DNA from: JASLEW01 sp035544895
Lineage (GTDB): Bacteria; Acidobacteriota; Thermoanaerobaculia; Multivoradales; UBA5704
NCBI GenBank assembly: GCA_035544895.1
Contig: DASZZM010000049.1
Location: 124,001 to 188,000, forward strand
Direction: 5' to 3'
Length of the DNA stretch: 64,000 nucleotides
In this document: piece after piece, positions 28,361 to 37,401 of the stretch
How the letters are laid out: each line of letters opens with the position of its first letter
Numbering within the stretch: position 1 is the stretch's first letter
The notes under the pieces: model-generated
Database searches by the model: none
Told to the model about the DNA's origin: nothing
The model's input: the letters and a program-made list of their open reading frames with translations, nothing else
Position numbers and translations under genes: made by a program

Positions 28361-29452
28361 ATGCCGGCGGCCATTGACGAGTCCGCCCGCTATGTGCGGG
28401 TGGAGCGCCCGGAAGACCTGCCAGCGCGGGAGCCCAAGACGGTCGACGTCGCCGTCCTCGACATGAACCACGGCTGGCCGAACCTGGGCCACGACGCGCT
28501 GGTTCACGCGCTGCTCGACGGCGGCGGCGAGCTGGCTCGCCTGCGCCAGCGCACCGGGCTCTCGGTGCGCGCGGTCTCCTTCGACGTGCGCCGCCACGGC
28601 ATGGTGCCGCCGCCGCCCAACGGCCGCTTCCGCCTGTACGTGGGCACCGGCGGGCCGGGCCACATCGATCCGCGCCGCAACGACGGCAGCGATCCAGCCA
28701 GCCAGGGCATCCGCGAGGATCCCTCCTGGGAGGAGCCCCTGTTTCGCCTCTTCGACGCCGTCCTCGACGACCCCGGGGCGGCGCTCCTCGCCGTCTGCCA
28801 CAGCTTCGGCATCCTCTGCCGCTGGTCGGGGATCGCGCGCCCGGTGCTGCGCGGCGCCGACAAGGGCGGCAAGAGCAGCGGCCTGCTCGAAAACGTGCTG
28901 ACGCCGGAAGCCGAGGCGCACCCCTGGTTCGGCCGCTTCGCCGCCGATCCGGCCACCGATCCGGCCTCAGGGGCCGGCGGCAAGAGAATCCGCATCCTCG
29001 ACAACCGCCTCTTCGATCTCATCCCCGGGACCCGCGCCTTCCCCCCCGGCATCGTCCCCATCGGCTACGAGTCGCTCGGCGTCGGCGGCCCGCGCGGCGA
29101 AGCGCTAACCATGGTCGAGCTGGCGCGCGACGCCGGGGGGGTCATGCCTCGCGTCTTCGCCGTCAACCATCATCCCGAAGTGTTCGACCGCGCCAGGCAG
29201 ATGAGCCTGCTGGAGCGCAAGCTCGAGCGCGGCGAAGTCAGCACGCAGTGGGTCGCCGAGCGGCGGGAGCTCTTGACCCGCAACTACCCTGACGAGGACA
29301 GCGACCGCCGCTTGCGGAGCACCTCCGAGTACACGCTGCTCGAGCCGCTGCGCTTCTTCCTCTACCGCGAGCTGCGCCGCCGCGCCGAAGCGCTCGGCCT
29401 GCCGGCGGATCTGCACGAGGACCAGGTCACCGAGGCCTCCCGCCAGGCATGA
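28361..29452 (+). CDS. class I glutamine amidotransferase-like protein
   Basis: 363 residues. The Cys nucleophile C146 is in LAVCHSFGILC, preceded by a Gly-rich oxyanion segment (GTGGPGHI), and the catalytic pair is H271 and E273 (NHHPEVF). So the class I GATase triad is complete, unlike many inactive relatives. Its stop overlaps the start of the ATP-grasp gene (ATGA), and a DUF2252 gene follows. I infer that it delivers ammonia or removes an amide in the same pathway. The substrate is not known. The C-terminal ~70 residues are helical and not part of the GATase core. Confidence 0.8.
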   Translation: MPAAIDESARYVRVERPEDLPAREPKTVDVAVLDMNHGWPNLGHDALVHALLDGGGELARLRQRTGLSVRAVSFDVRRHGMVPPPPNGRFRLYVGTGGPGHIDPRRNDGSDPASQGIREDPSWEEPLFRLFDAVLDDPGAALLAVCHSFGILCRWSGIARPVLRGADKGGKSSGLLENVLTPEAEAHPWFGRFAADPATDPASGAGGKRIRILDNRLFDLIPGTRAFPPGIVPIGYESLGVGGPRGEALTMVELARDAGGVMPRVFAVNHHPEVFDRARQMSLLERKLERGEVSTQWVAERRELLTRNYPDEDSDRRLRSTSEYTLLEPLRFFLYRELRRRAEALGLPADLHEDQVTEASRQA

Positions 29453-31014
29453 AGCCGACCCCGCCTTTCTCCTGGGAGCTCATCCCGGAGCTGGAGATCG
29501 CGGCCTTCGAAGAGCTCAAGCCTCGCCTGCTCGGCGCCTGGGAGGCGCTCACCGGACACGACGAAAACCCCTACACTTCGGTGATCGTGCCCTCGCTCAC
29601 TCTGGACCGCAGCGGGCTCGAGAAGCTCGAGGGCGCCAGCTTCTACGAGGAGCGTCTCCTGTTCCTGCTCATCCGGCTGCGCAACCCGCGGGCGCGCATG
29701 GTCTACGTCACTTCCCAGCCCGTGCACCCGATGATTCTCGAGTACTACTTCCAGCTCCTGGCGGGCATCCCGGCGAGCCATGCCCGCGCGCGGCTGACCC
29801 TGCTGTGCGCCTATGACTCCTCGCCGCGGCCGCTGACCGAGAAGGTCCTCGAGCGGCCGCGGCTGATCGAGCGCATCCGCCACGGCATCGCCGACCCCCT
29901 GCGCTCCTACCTGACCGTCTTCAACTCGACCGTGCTGGAGAGGAGGCTCGCGGTCCTCCTCGGCATCCCGATGAACGGATGCGACCCCGCCCTCTGCCAC
30001 CTGGGCACGAAGTCGGGCAGCCGCAAGGTCTTCCGCGAGGCCGGCGTGCCGCTCCCCGCCGGGGTCGAGGACCTGCGCGACCAGGGCGACGTCGAGGAGG
30101 CCCTGGTCGAGCTGAAGAGACGGAACCTCGGCCTGCGCAAGGCGGTGGTCAAGCTCGACGACAGCTTCTCGGGCGAAGGCAACGCGATCTTTCGCTATCC
30201 CGATCCGGCATCCGCGGCGCCGGCGGAGATCACCCGCGCGGCCGTGCGCGAGGCCCTCCCGGAGCTCGAGCTCTCGGTCGCCGGCGAGAGCCCGGCGGCC
30301 TATTTCGCCAAGTACGCCGCGATGGGCGGCGTGGTCGAAGAGCTCATCGAGGGCGAGGGGAAGCTCTCGCCGAGCGCCCAGCTGCGCATCAGCCCGCACG
30401 GCGAGGTGCTGCCCATCTCCACCCACGATCAGATCCTCGGCGGGCCCAGCGGGCAGGTCTTCCTCGGGTGCACCTTCCCGGCCCGCGACGAGTACCGGCT
30501 GCGCATCCAGCAGGCCGGCGTCGAGATCGGCAAGGTCCTCGCCGGGCGCGGCGTGGTGAGCCGCTTCGGCGTCGACTTCCTGGTCTGGCGCGACGGCGCG
30601 GGCGAGTCCGCGGCCTGGCAGATGGCGGCGCTCGAGATCAACCTGCGGATGGGCGGCACCACCCATCCGTTCCTCGCCCTGCAGTTCTTGACCGGCGGCG
30701 CGCTCGACTCCGCGACCGGACTGTTCCTCTCGGCGACCAGCCACGTCAAGTATTACCGGGCCACCGACAACCTCCACTCCGCGGCCTATTGCGGCCTCCT
30801 GCCCGACGACCTGATCGAGATCTTGACCGACAACCGCCTGCACTACAGCCACGGCACCGAGTCCGGCGTCCTGTTCCACTTGATCGGCGCCGTCTCGGAG
30901 TTCGGCAAGCTGGGAGTAACCGCCATCGGCGACAGCCACCAGTTGGCCGCCGAGATCTACGGCCGGACCCTGGCCGTCCTCGACCGCGAGACGACCTATG
31001 GACAGGACCGATAA
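29449..31014 (+). CDS. ATP-grasp ligase, PGM1-like
   Basis: 521 residues, overlapping the GATase by four bases. An N-terminal ~170-residue domain (SVIVPSLTLDRSGLEKLEG, then FYEERLLFLLIRLRNPRARM) precedes an ATP-grasp domain: KAVVKLDDSFSGEGN, EELIEGEGK, VLPISTHDQILGG and ALEINLRMGGTTHP carry the expected nucleotide- and Mg-binding residues. The Asn-x-Arg-x-G-G block near 400 is typical. PGM1-type ATP-grasp enzymes, described for peptide antibiotic assembly, form amide bonds between carboxylates and amino groups. Here the neighbour GATase and DUF2252 suggest a coupled synthesis. The product is unknown. Confidence 0.85.
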   Translation: MKPTPPFSWELIPELEIAAFEELKPRLLGAWEALTGHDENPYTSVIVPSLTLDRSGLEKLEGASFYEERLLFLLIRLRNPRARMVYVTSQPVHPMILEYYFQLLAGIPASHARARLTLLCAYDSSPRPLTEKVLERPRLIERIRHGIADPLRSYLTVFNSTVLERRLAVLLGIPMNGCDPALCHLGTKSGSRKVFREAGVPLPAGVEDLRDQGDVEEALVELKRRNLGLRKAVVKLDDSFSGEGNAIFRYPDPASAAPAEITRAAVREALPELELSVAGESPAAYFAKYAAMGGVVEELIEGEGKLSPSAQLRISPHGEVLPISTHDQILGGPSGQVFLGCTFPARDEYRLRIQQAGVEIGKVLAGRGVVSRFGVDFLVWRDGAGESAAWQMAALEINLRMGGTTHPFLALQFLTGGALDSATGLFLSATSHVKYYRATDNLHSAAYCGLLPDDLIEILTDNRLHYSHGTESGVLFHLIGAVSEFGKLGVTAIGDSHQLAAEIYGRTLAVLDRETTYGQDR

Positions 31015-31083
31015 CGGACGGCTTGGCGCTATACTGGTACGCAAAACGGTAACCTGCCTTCCGTGCCGCCACTGGAGGAGAGG

Positions 31084-32826
31084 ATGAAAAGCTCCAAGCG
31101 CATGACCATCCAGCAGGCGACGAAGGGCTACGTGAGCTGGCTTGCGGCCCAGATCGAGCTCGTCTCGGACGATCTCGCCCTCAAGCACGAGCACATGCGC
31201 GAGGCGCCGTTCCTCTTCCTGCGCGCCACCTACTACCGCTGGGCGCAGCTCTTTCCCGAGCTCGCCAAGGGGCTCTCCAACGCCCCCAAGGTGCTGGCGG
31301 TCGGCGACCTCCACGTCGAGAACTTCGGCACCTGGCGCGACGCCGAAGGGCGCCTGGTCTGGGGCATCAACGATTTCGACGAGGCCACCCGGCTGCCCTA
31401 TGTCCACGACCTCGTCCGCCTGGCCACCAGCGCCCACCTGGCGATCGAGGGGAGCCGCCTGCGGGTGGGAAAGAAGGAGGCCTGCGAGGCGATCGCGGGC
31501 GGCTACAAAGACGGCCTCGAAGCCGGCGGCCTCCCCTTCGTGCTGGCCGAGCGCGGCGGTGCGCTGCGCGAGATGGCGCTGCACCGCCTCAAGGACCCGC
31601 ACGCCTTCTGGGGCAGGATGGACGCCCTGCCCGACTTCGCGGGCGAGGTCCCGCCGAGCGCCCGCAAGGCGCTCGCCGACATGTGGCCCGATCCCGACCT
31701 GCCGATGCGCATCGCGCACCGCGTGGCCGGCCTCGGCAGCCTGGGCCGGCAGCGCTTCGTCGCCCTGGCCGACTGGAAGGGCGGCAGGATCGCGCGCGAG
31801 GCCAAAGCGCTCGCGCCGTCGGCCGCGGTCTGGGCCCACGCCGCCGAAGGGCTGACCCGGATCAACTACCAGACCATCCTCGACAAGTCGGTGCGCAGCG
31901 TCGATCCCTGGGTCAAGCTCAAGCGGCGTTGGATCGTGCGCCGCCTGGCGCCCGACTGCAGCCGCATCGAGCTCGTGGACCTGCCCGGGGAGGTCGACGC
32001 GGTGCGCCTGCTCCAGGCCATGGGCTGGGAGACCGCCAACGTCCACCTGGGCAGCCGCAGCGCCCATGCCCTGCTGGTCGACCTCGCGGTGCGCGATCCC
32101 GGCTGGCTGCACGCCGCCGCCGGCCGGATGCTCGAGGCAGTCTTGGAGGAGTGGGAGTTCTGGCGCCGCACGTTCAAGGCCGAGAAGGCCGAGAAGAAAT
32201 CGGATGGCGGCAAGGTGGTCGAGCTCGCCAGCAAGCGCCGAGAGGAGGCCAAGGCCGAGGCCAAGGCGAAGGCCGGAGACAAGACCAAGGCCAAGGATGG
32301 CAAGGCCAGATCCGGTGACAAGGCCAGGGCCAAGACCGCCAAGGTCAAGACCGCCAAGGTCAAGACCGCCAAGGCCAAGAACGCCAAGGCCAAGAACGCC
32401 AAGGCCAAGAACGCCAAAGACAAGGTCGGGGCCGACGCCGAGGTCAAGGGTGGCAAGGGCAAGACCAAGGGTGCCAAGGACGGCAAGGCTTCACGCCGCG
32501 CCGCGGAGTCCCCCGGCCAGATCCCGGCAACACCCCCGACCAAGGTCCGCAAGCGCAAGAGCACGGTCCGGGCCAAGAGCAAGAGCAAGCCGAAGAGCAA
32601 GAGCGGCAAGCCAGCCCAGGCCGCGGCCACGGCGTCGGCAGAGAGCGCGGTTGAATCCGCGGCCGGTGCCGCCTCGCCGAGCGCAATCGGGATGGAGACC
32701 GCCTCGCCGCTCGAAGGCGGCGGCGAAACCGCGGCGCCGGCCCCGGCCTCGACCCCGAGCGAGGACAGCGACCGTTCGCCCGAGGCGACGCAGGCGCAAT
32801 CGACCGTGGCGGCCGGCCAGGAGTAG
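31084..32826 (+). CDS. DUF2252 kinase-fold protein with histone-like Lys-rich tail
   Basis: 580 residues; GGAGGAGAGG precedes the ATG. Residues about 1-360 are DUF2252, thought to share the protein-kinase/aminoglycoside-phosphotransferase fold: VGDLHVENFG (H77, N80) and INDFDEA (D97, D99) match the catalytic and metal-binding loops. Residues about 370-520 are a Lys/Ala tail with repeats of K-T-A-K-V and K-N-A-K-A, resembling histone H1. The last 60 residues are Ala/Pro/Ser-rich. The DNA encoding the tail has a 15-base period. It begins 69 bases after the ATP-grasp gene and is probably in the same operon. Confidence 0.85.
   Translation: MKSSKRMTIQQATKGYVSWLAAQIELVSDDLALKHEHMREAPFLFLRATYYRWAQLFPELAKGLSNAPKVLAVGDLHVENFGTWRDAEGRLVWGINDFDEATRLPYVHDLVRLATSAHLAIEGSRLRVGKKEACEAIAGGYKDGLEAGGLPFVLAERGGALREMALHRLKDPHAFWGRMDALPDFAGEVPPSARKALADMWPDPDLPMRIAHRVAGLGSLGRQRFVALADWKGGRIAREAKALAPSAAVWAHAAEGLTRINYQTILDKSVRSVDPWVKLKRRWIVRRLAPDCSRIELVDLPGEVDAVRLLQAMGWETANVHLGSRSAHALLVDLAVRDPGWLHAAAGRMLEAVLEEWEFWRRTFKAEKAEKKSDGGKVVELASKRREEAKAEAKAKAGDKTKAKDGKARSGDKARAKTAKVKTAKVKTAKAKNAKAKNAKAKNAKDKVGADAEVKGGKGKTKGAKDGKASRRAAESPGQIPATPPTKVRKRKSTVRAKSKSKPKSKSGKPAQAAATASAESAVESAAGAASPSAIGMETASPLEGGGETAAPAPASTPSEDSDRSPEATQAQSTVAAGQE
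32332..32415 (+). repeat. 15-bp tandem repeat inside the DUF2252 gene
   Basis: Units of AAGGYCAAGAMCGCC repeat about five and a half times in phase, encoding K-V/A-K-T/N-A. The array is flanked by looser Lys/Ala codons. Copy number could vary between strains; that cannot be seen here. Confidence 0.8.
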
Positions 32827-33125
32827 CGCCAGCCCGGCCGCTCGACGCTCGCCGCTCGGATCGAGGGGGGTGCGGTCGATCCTTTCGGGGGTGGCCGGCG
32901 TCCTGCATACGATCCGACCTCCGGGGAGTGTCGGCTGGCCATAGCCGGCCGGCCGACCGCGCGAGCCTGTGGCCGTCGCCCTCCGGCGGCGCGCCGATGA
33001 AACCATCGCACTGCCGCTGTGGACCGCGGGCAGAGAGAAAAGGCTACCCGCATGACACGACCGTGCATGTCGTATTGGCACTTGCTAGCCCGCATTTCTC
33101 AGGCCTCCTCGTCGCGAGGGGCCGC
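32827..33125. other. gene-free gap after DUF2252 gene
   Basis: No gene is seen in these 299 bases. A short inverted repeat lies near 32929-32957 (GTCGGCTGGCC, spacer, GGCCGGCCGAC). It could end the DUF2252 transcript, but there is no T-tract. Confidence 0.4.
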
Positions 33126-33228
33126 AAATGGGCCTGGATCCAAGGCGCGCGAAGGTCGGACGACCGAGGCGTACTCGAAGTACGTCGAGAAAGTCCGACC
33201 GAGCGCAACCCCGGAGACAGGCCCATTT
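33126..33228 (+). repeat. nested hairpin element upstream of the TRAP operon
   Basis: An 11-bp perfect terminal inverted repeat (AAATGGGCCTG at 33126-33136, CAGGCCCATTT at 33218-33228) encloses an 8-bp one (GGTCGGAC at 33154, GTCCGACC at 33193) and a central 6-bp hairpin (CGTACT, loop CGA, AGTACG at 33170-33184). The three stems are nested. The 103-nt element could be a structured RNA or a MITE-like insertion; it does not encode a protein, even though a long frame reads through it. Confidence 0.75.
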
Positions 33229-33250
33229 CCGGCGCCGCAGCAGAGGGGGC

Positions 33251-34182
33251 ATGAGAAAGGCGGGCTAGGCGCCGCCGCCTGGCGGCCGGCCCGATCCGCT
33301 CTCGCCGCCGCGGCCGCCCTGGCGCTCGCCGGCTGTTCGCTTCGCACCGTGGCCGTCAACCGGCTGGGCGACGCGCTCGCCCAGGGCAACTCGGTCTACG
33401 CCAGGGACAACGATCCCGAGCTGGTCTGGCAGGCGGTGCCGTTCGGCCTGAAGACGATCGAAAGCCTGCTCGCGCAGTCGCCCCGCCACCGCGGCCTGCT
33501 GTTCGCGGCGGCGAGCGGCTTCACCGAGTACGCCTACGGCGCTCTGCAGCAAGAAGCCGACTTCCTCGAGAGCAAGGATCTGGCGCGCGCCACCGAGCTG
33601 CGCAACCGCGCCCGCAACCTGTATCTGCGCGCGCTCGACTACGGTTTCCGCGGCCTCGAGGTCGACCTGCCCGACCTGCGCAACCGGCTGCGCTCCGATC
33701 CGGCGCACGCCCTCGACCGGGCGACCAGGCAACAGGTCCCGCTGCTCTACTGGACGGCCGCCGCCTGGGGCGCCGCGATCGCGATCTCCAAGGACAACGC
33801 CGAGCTCAGTGCCGACCAGTCCAGGGCCGAGGCGCTGATGCGGCGCGCCCTGGCGCTCGACGAATCCTTTGAATCCGGCGCGATCCACGATTTCTTCATC
33901 GCCTACGAGGGCGGCCGGGCGGCGGTGGGGGGATCCCTCGACGCCGCACGCAAGCATCTCCAGCGGTCGCTCGAGCTGTCGCGCGGGACGCGCGCCTCGC
34001 CGCTCGTCACCTTCGCCGAGACCGTGTCCGTGGCCAGGCAGGACAAGGCCGAGTTCAAGAAGCTCCTGGACCAGGCGCTGGCGATCGATCCCGAGAAGGT
34101 GCCGGAAGCCCGCCTGGCCAATCTGCTGGCGCAGCGGCGCGCACGCTGGCTGCTCGGCCGCACCGAGGAGCTGTTCGTCTAG
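33251..34182 (+). CDS. TatT-like TRAP-associated lipoprotein, apparent frameshift at start
   Basis: The mature part (residues about 30 on) has helical TPR-like repeats (TIESLLAQSPRHRGLLFAAA, ARNLYLRALDYGF, ADQSRAEALMRRALALDESF) as in TatT, the TPR lipoprotein that forms trimers and pairs with DctP in Treponema. The lipobox is LALAGC. The frame upstream of the signal sequence has no start codon for about 190 bases. The ATG at 33251 (MRKAG) is one base out of phase: adding one base after GCGGG would give a perfect lipoprotein signal. So either a base is missing in the sequence or the gene is frame-shifted. It precedes dctP by 177 bases. Confidence 0.7.
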
Positions 34183-34200
34183 ACGAAATCCCCAGCCCCG

Positions 34201-34315
34201 AGAGGGAGGGGGCGTCCCCTTCCCCCCTGGAGGGGTGGGAAGGGGATCGAGGGGTTGCGGGGGGCGATCCGATAGATTGGAGTCCGCCATCGCCAGTTAG
34301 CGAGCGCTGTTTCAT
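34201..34315 (-). repeat. interspersed intergenic repeat, copy 3
   Basis: Read on the minus strand it is nearly identical to copy 1 (15497-15620), including the first ATGAAACAGCGCTCGC and the hairpin core (one A for G change in the loop). It fills most of the space between the TatT-like gene and dctP, so it is in the dctP leader. Confidence 0.85.
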
Positions 34316-34359
34316 GGCTCGGGGTCGGCCCAGCCGGTGGAGGCTAGAAAGGGAGTGAC

Positions 34360-35436
34360 ATGAGGACTGGAACGAAAATGGGTTCGCGCACGGGGCGGGG
34401 GACGTCCCTTTCCCATCGCATTCGGATCGCGCTCGCGCTGGCGGTCCTGTGCTGGCTCGGCGGGACGGGCCGCGCCGCGGCGCAGCAGGTCGTCGTCAAA
34501 ATGGCGACGCTCGTGCCCGAAGGGTCGACCTGGCATCTGATTCTCAAAGAGGCCGCCGACAAGTGGAAGACGATCTCGGGCGGACGGGTGATCGTCCGTC
34601 TCTACCCCGGCGGCGTCGCCGGCGACGATTCGGACGTCGTGCGCAAGATGCGGCTCGGCACTCTCAACGCCGGAGTCCTCACCGAGCTCGGCATCGCCGA
34701 CATCGAAAAGGCGGTCTTTGCCCTCGGCGTGCCGATGATGTACTCCTCCTACGAGGAGATCGACTACGTCCTCGGCAAGCTGCGGCCCTCCCTGGAAGCA
34801 AAGCTCGAGGCCAAGGGGTTTGTCGCTCTCAACTGGGTCGACGGCGGCTGGACCCACTTCTTCACCCAGAAGCCGGCGGCGACGCCCGACGACCTCAAGA
34901 CCATGAAGCTGTTCACCTCCGAAGGCGATCCGCAGGCGGTCGAGATCTACAAGGCGGCCGGCTTCAACCCGGTGCCGCTGCCGACGACCGAGATCGCGAC
35001 CGCGCTGCAGACCGGCCTGGTCAACGCCTTGCAGGCCCCGCCCCAGGTCGCGGTGATCACCCAGTACTACAACCACGCCAAGTACATGACCGACGTCAAC
35101 TGGTTGCTGCTGCTCGGCGCCACCGTCGTCACCAGGTCAACCTGGGAGAAGATCCCGGCCGACATCCGCCCCGCGCTGCTCGAGGCGATGCGCGACGCCG
35201 GCCGCCGCCTGCAAGCCGAGACCCGCCAGGGCGGCGAGCGCGCCGTCGAGGCGATGAAGAAGCGCGGCCTCGTCGTCGTGCCGATCGACGCCAGGGCCCG
35301 CGAGCTCTGGCGCAAGGCCGCCGAGAGCGTCTACCCGCGCATCCGCGGCCAGGTCGTGCCGGCCGACGCCTTCGACCAGGCCATGCGCCTGCGCGACGAG
35401 TTCCGCCGCCGCGGCGCGACCGCGCGCGGCCAATGA
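34360..35436 (+). CDS. dctP: TRAP transporter solute-binding protein DctP
   Basis: 358 residues. A basic N terminus and hydrophobic helix end in GRAAA, a signal peptide cut near residue 40. The family pattern then begins: VKMATLVPEGSTWHLILKEAADKW, GGRVIVRLYPGG, VRKMRLGTLNAG, and the conserved Arg/Asn region near 190-235 (EIATALQTGLVNALQAPP). TRAP binding proteins capture a carboxylate-type ligand in the periplasm and deliver it to DctQM. Its stop overlaps the DctQM start (ATGA). Substrate specificity is not predictable. Confidence 0.92.
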   Translation: MRTGTKMGSRTGRGTSLSHRIRIALALAVLCWLGGTGRAAAQQVVVKMATLVPEGSTWHLILKEAADKWKTISGGRVIVRLYPGGVAGDDSDVVRKMRLGTLNAGVLTELGIADIEKAVFALGVPMMYSSYEEIDYVLGKLRPSLEAKLEAKGFVALNWVDGGWTHFFTQKPAATPDDLKTMKLFTSEGDPQAVEIYKAAGFNPVPLPTTEIATALQTGLVNALQAPPQVAVITQYYNHAKYMTDVNWLLLLGATVVTRSTWEKIPADIRPALLEAMRDAGRRLQAETRQGGERAVEAMKKRGLVVVPIDARARELWRKAAESVYPRIRGQVVPADAFDQAMRLRDEFRRRGATARGQ

Positions 35437-37391
35437 CCACCGGCCAGCCAAACGGCGGGCAAGGCCCCGGCGCGCCTGAATCGACCGCTGAACCGGTCGA
35501 CCTGGCCGGCGGCCAGCGTCCCGGCGCCTTGCAATCGCCGGCCCGGCTGCGCCCTCCCCGCGAGCCCCGGCCGCCTGCCGACCGCTGGCTCGAGCTGATC
35601 GAGAAAACCGTGCTGGTGGCCGCGGTCGCCCTGGCCACCGTCGTCCCCCTGATCGAGGCGGTGGGGCGCCCGCTGGGCGGCTTCCACATCCCCGGGGCGG
35701 AGCTCTACGTCGAGCAGCTCACCATGTGGCTCGCCTTCGCCGGCGCCCTCGCCGCCACGCGCTGGCGCAAGCACCTCACGCTGTCCACCGCGGAGCTCCT
35801 GGGCGAGGGCCGGCCCCGCGCGCTGGCGCGCCTGGTGGCCTTCTCGGTCTCGGCCGCGGTCGTCGCCATGCTCGCCTACGCCAGCGCGGTGCTGGTGGCC
35901 ACCAACCGCCAGGAGGGCAAGATCCTGCCGGGAGGCATTCCCGAGTGGGCGAGCCAGTGCGTGATGCCGGTGGCGCTCGGGCTGATGGCCCTGCGCTTTG
36001 CCTGGAGCGCCGCGGAGGGATGGCGCGGCCGCACCGCCGCCCTGGCCGCCATCGCCGCCGCGTTCGGCCTCGGCCTCATCCCCGCCCAGGCGGGCGCGCT
36101 CCTCTGGCCGCTCGCCCTGCTCGTGGTCGCGGCGGCGCTGCTGGGCGCGCCGGTCTTCGTCGCCATGGCGGGCCTGGCGCTGCTGTTGTTCTTCGCCGGC
36201 GGCACGCCGGTCACGGGCGTGACGGCCGAGGTCTTCAGGCTGATCAAGTCGCCGACGCTGCCGGCCATCCCGCTGCTCACCGCCGCGGGCTACATCCTGG
36301 CCGAAAGCCGCGCCTCGTCGCGCCTGGTGCGTTTCTTCCGCGCGCTCTTCGGCTGGATGCCGGGGGGCATCGCGGTGATGGTGGCGGCGGTGTGCGCGCT
36401 GTTCACCGCTTTCACCGGCGGCTCCGGGGTCACCATCATCGCGCTCGGCGGCCTGGTCTATCCGATCCTCAAGCACGACGGCTACCCCGAGGGGTTCTCG
36501 CTCGGCCTGGTGACCGCCGCCGGCAGCCTCGGCCTGCTGTTTCCGCCCAGCCTGCCAGTGATCCTCTACAGCGTCGTGGCGTCGAGCAGCCAGAAGCTGA
36601 GCGTGCCGGCCGAGTCGCTGTACCTGGCGGCTCTGCTGCCCGGCCTGCTGCTGGTCATCCTGGTCGCCGCCTATGGGATCTACATCGGGCGGACGGCGCA
36701 GACGCGCGAGCGCCAACCCTTCTCCTGGCGCGAGGTTGGAAGATCGGGCTGGGCGGCCAAGTGGGAGCTGCTGCTGCCGCTGTTCCTGATCGCGCTCTTC
36801 GCCAGCGGGTTCGCCTCGATGGTGGAGACCGCTGCGGCCGCCTGCGCCTACGCCGTGGTGGCCGAATGCGTCATCGCGCGCGATATCTCTTTCCGCGGGC
36901 TGCCGGGCGTGCTGCTGCGGGCCGGGGCGCTGATGGGAGCGGTGCTGATCCTGCTGAGCGTGGCGATGGGGCTGACCGGGTACCTGGTCGATGCCCAGAT
37001 CCCGGACCAGGTCCTGGCCTGGGTGAAGCTCCACGTCCATTCCCAGGTCCTCTTCCTTCTGGGGCTCAACGCGCTGCTGCTGGTGCTCGGCAGCGTGCTC
37101 GAGATCTATTCAGCGATCATCATCCTGGCGCCGCTGATCGCCCCGATGGGGGTGGCCTTCGGAGTCGATCCGGTCCATCTCGGCGTGATCTTTCTCGCCA
37201 ACCTCGAGCTCGGCTTCCTCTGCCCGCCGGTCGGCCTCAACCTCTTCCTCTCCTCCTCCCGCTTCGGCACCCCGCTGCCGCGCCTCTACCGCCACGTCGT
37301 CCCCTTCCTCATCATCCTCGGCATCGGAGTGCTGCTCATCACCTATATGCCGAGCATGTCGATCGGGGTGCTGCACCTGCTGGGGAAATAA
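35433..37391 (+). CDS. fused TRAP transporter permease DctQ-DctM
   Basis: 652 residues. After a Pro/Gly-rich cytoplasmic lead, residues about 50-200 contain four helices of the small DctQ subunit (VGRPLGGFHIPGAELYVEQL, TRWRKHLTLS). Residues about 215-650 are the large DctM subunit of the DedA/IT superfamily, with about a dozen helices, AFTGGSGVTIIALGG, FPPSLPVILYS and ANLELGFLCPPVGLNLF. The fusion joins both with a helical linker. It uses an ion gradient, usually Na+, to move the ligand brought by DctP. Start ATG 35433 overlaps the dctP stop. Confidence 0.93.
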   Translation: MTTGQPNGGQGPGAPESTAEPVDLAGGQRPGALQSPARLRPPREPRPPADRWLELIEKTVLVAAVALATVVPLIEAVGRPLGGFHIPGAELYVEQLTMWLAFAGALAATRWRKHLTLSTAELLGEGRPRALARLVAFSVSAAVVAMLAYASAVLVATNRQEGKILPGGIPEWASQCVMPVALGLMALRFAWSAAEGWRGRTAALAAIAAAFGLGLIPAQAGALLWPLALLVVAAALLGAPVFVAMAGLALLLFFAGGTPVTGVTAEVFRLIKSPTLPAIPLLTAAGYILAESRASSRLVRFFRALFGWMPGGIAVMVAAVCALFTAFTGGSGVTIIALGGLVYPILKHDGYPEGFSLGLVTAAGSLGLLFPPSLPVILYSVVASSSQKLSVPAESLYLAALLPGLLLVILVAAYGIYIGRTAQTRERQPFSWREVGRSGWAAKWELLLPLFLIALFASGFASMVETAAAACAYAVVAECVIARDISFRGLPGVLLRAGALMGAVLILLSVAMGLTGYLVDAQIPDQVLAWVKLHVHSQVLFLLGLNALLLVLGSVLEIYSAIIILAPLIAPMGVAFGVDPVHLGVIFLANLELGFLCPPVGLNLFLSSSRFGTPLPRLYRHVVPFLIILGIGVLLITYMPSMSIGVLHLLGK

Positions 37392-37401
37392 GGCGAGATC
37401 G

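Noticed and set aside
33075..33088. TGGCACTTGCTA, resembling a sigma-54 site
   Set aside because: The -24 and -12 parts are adjacent with no spacer, so it cannot serve as a -24/-12 promoter.
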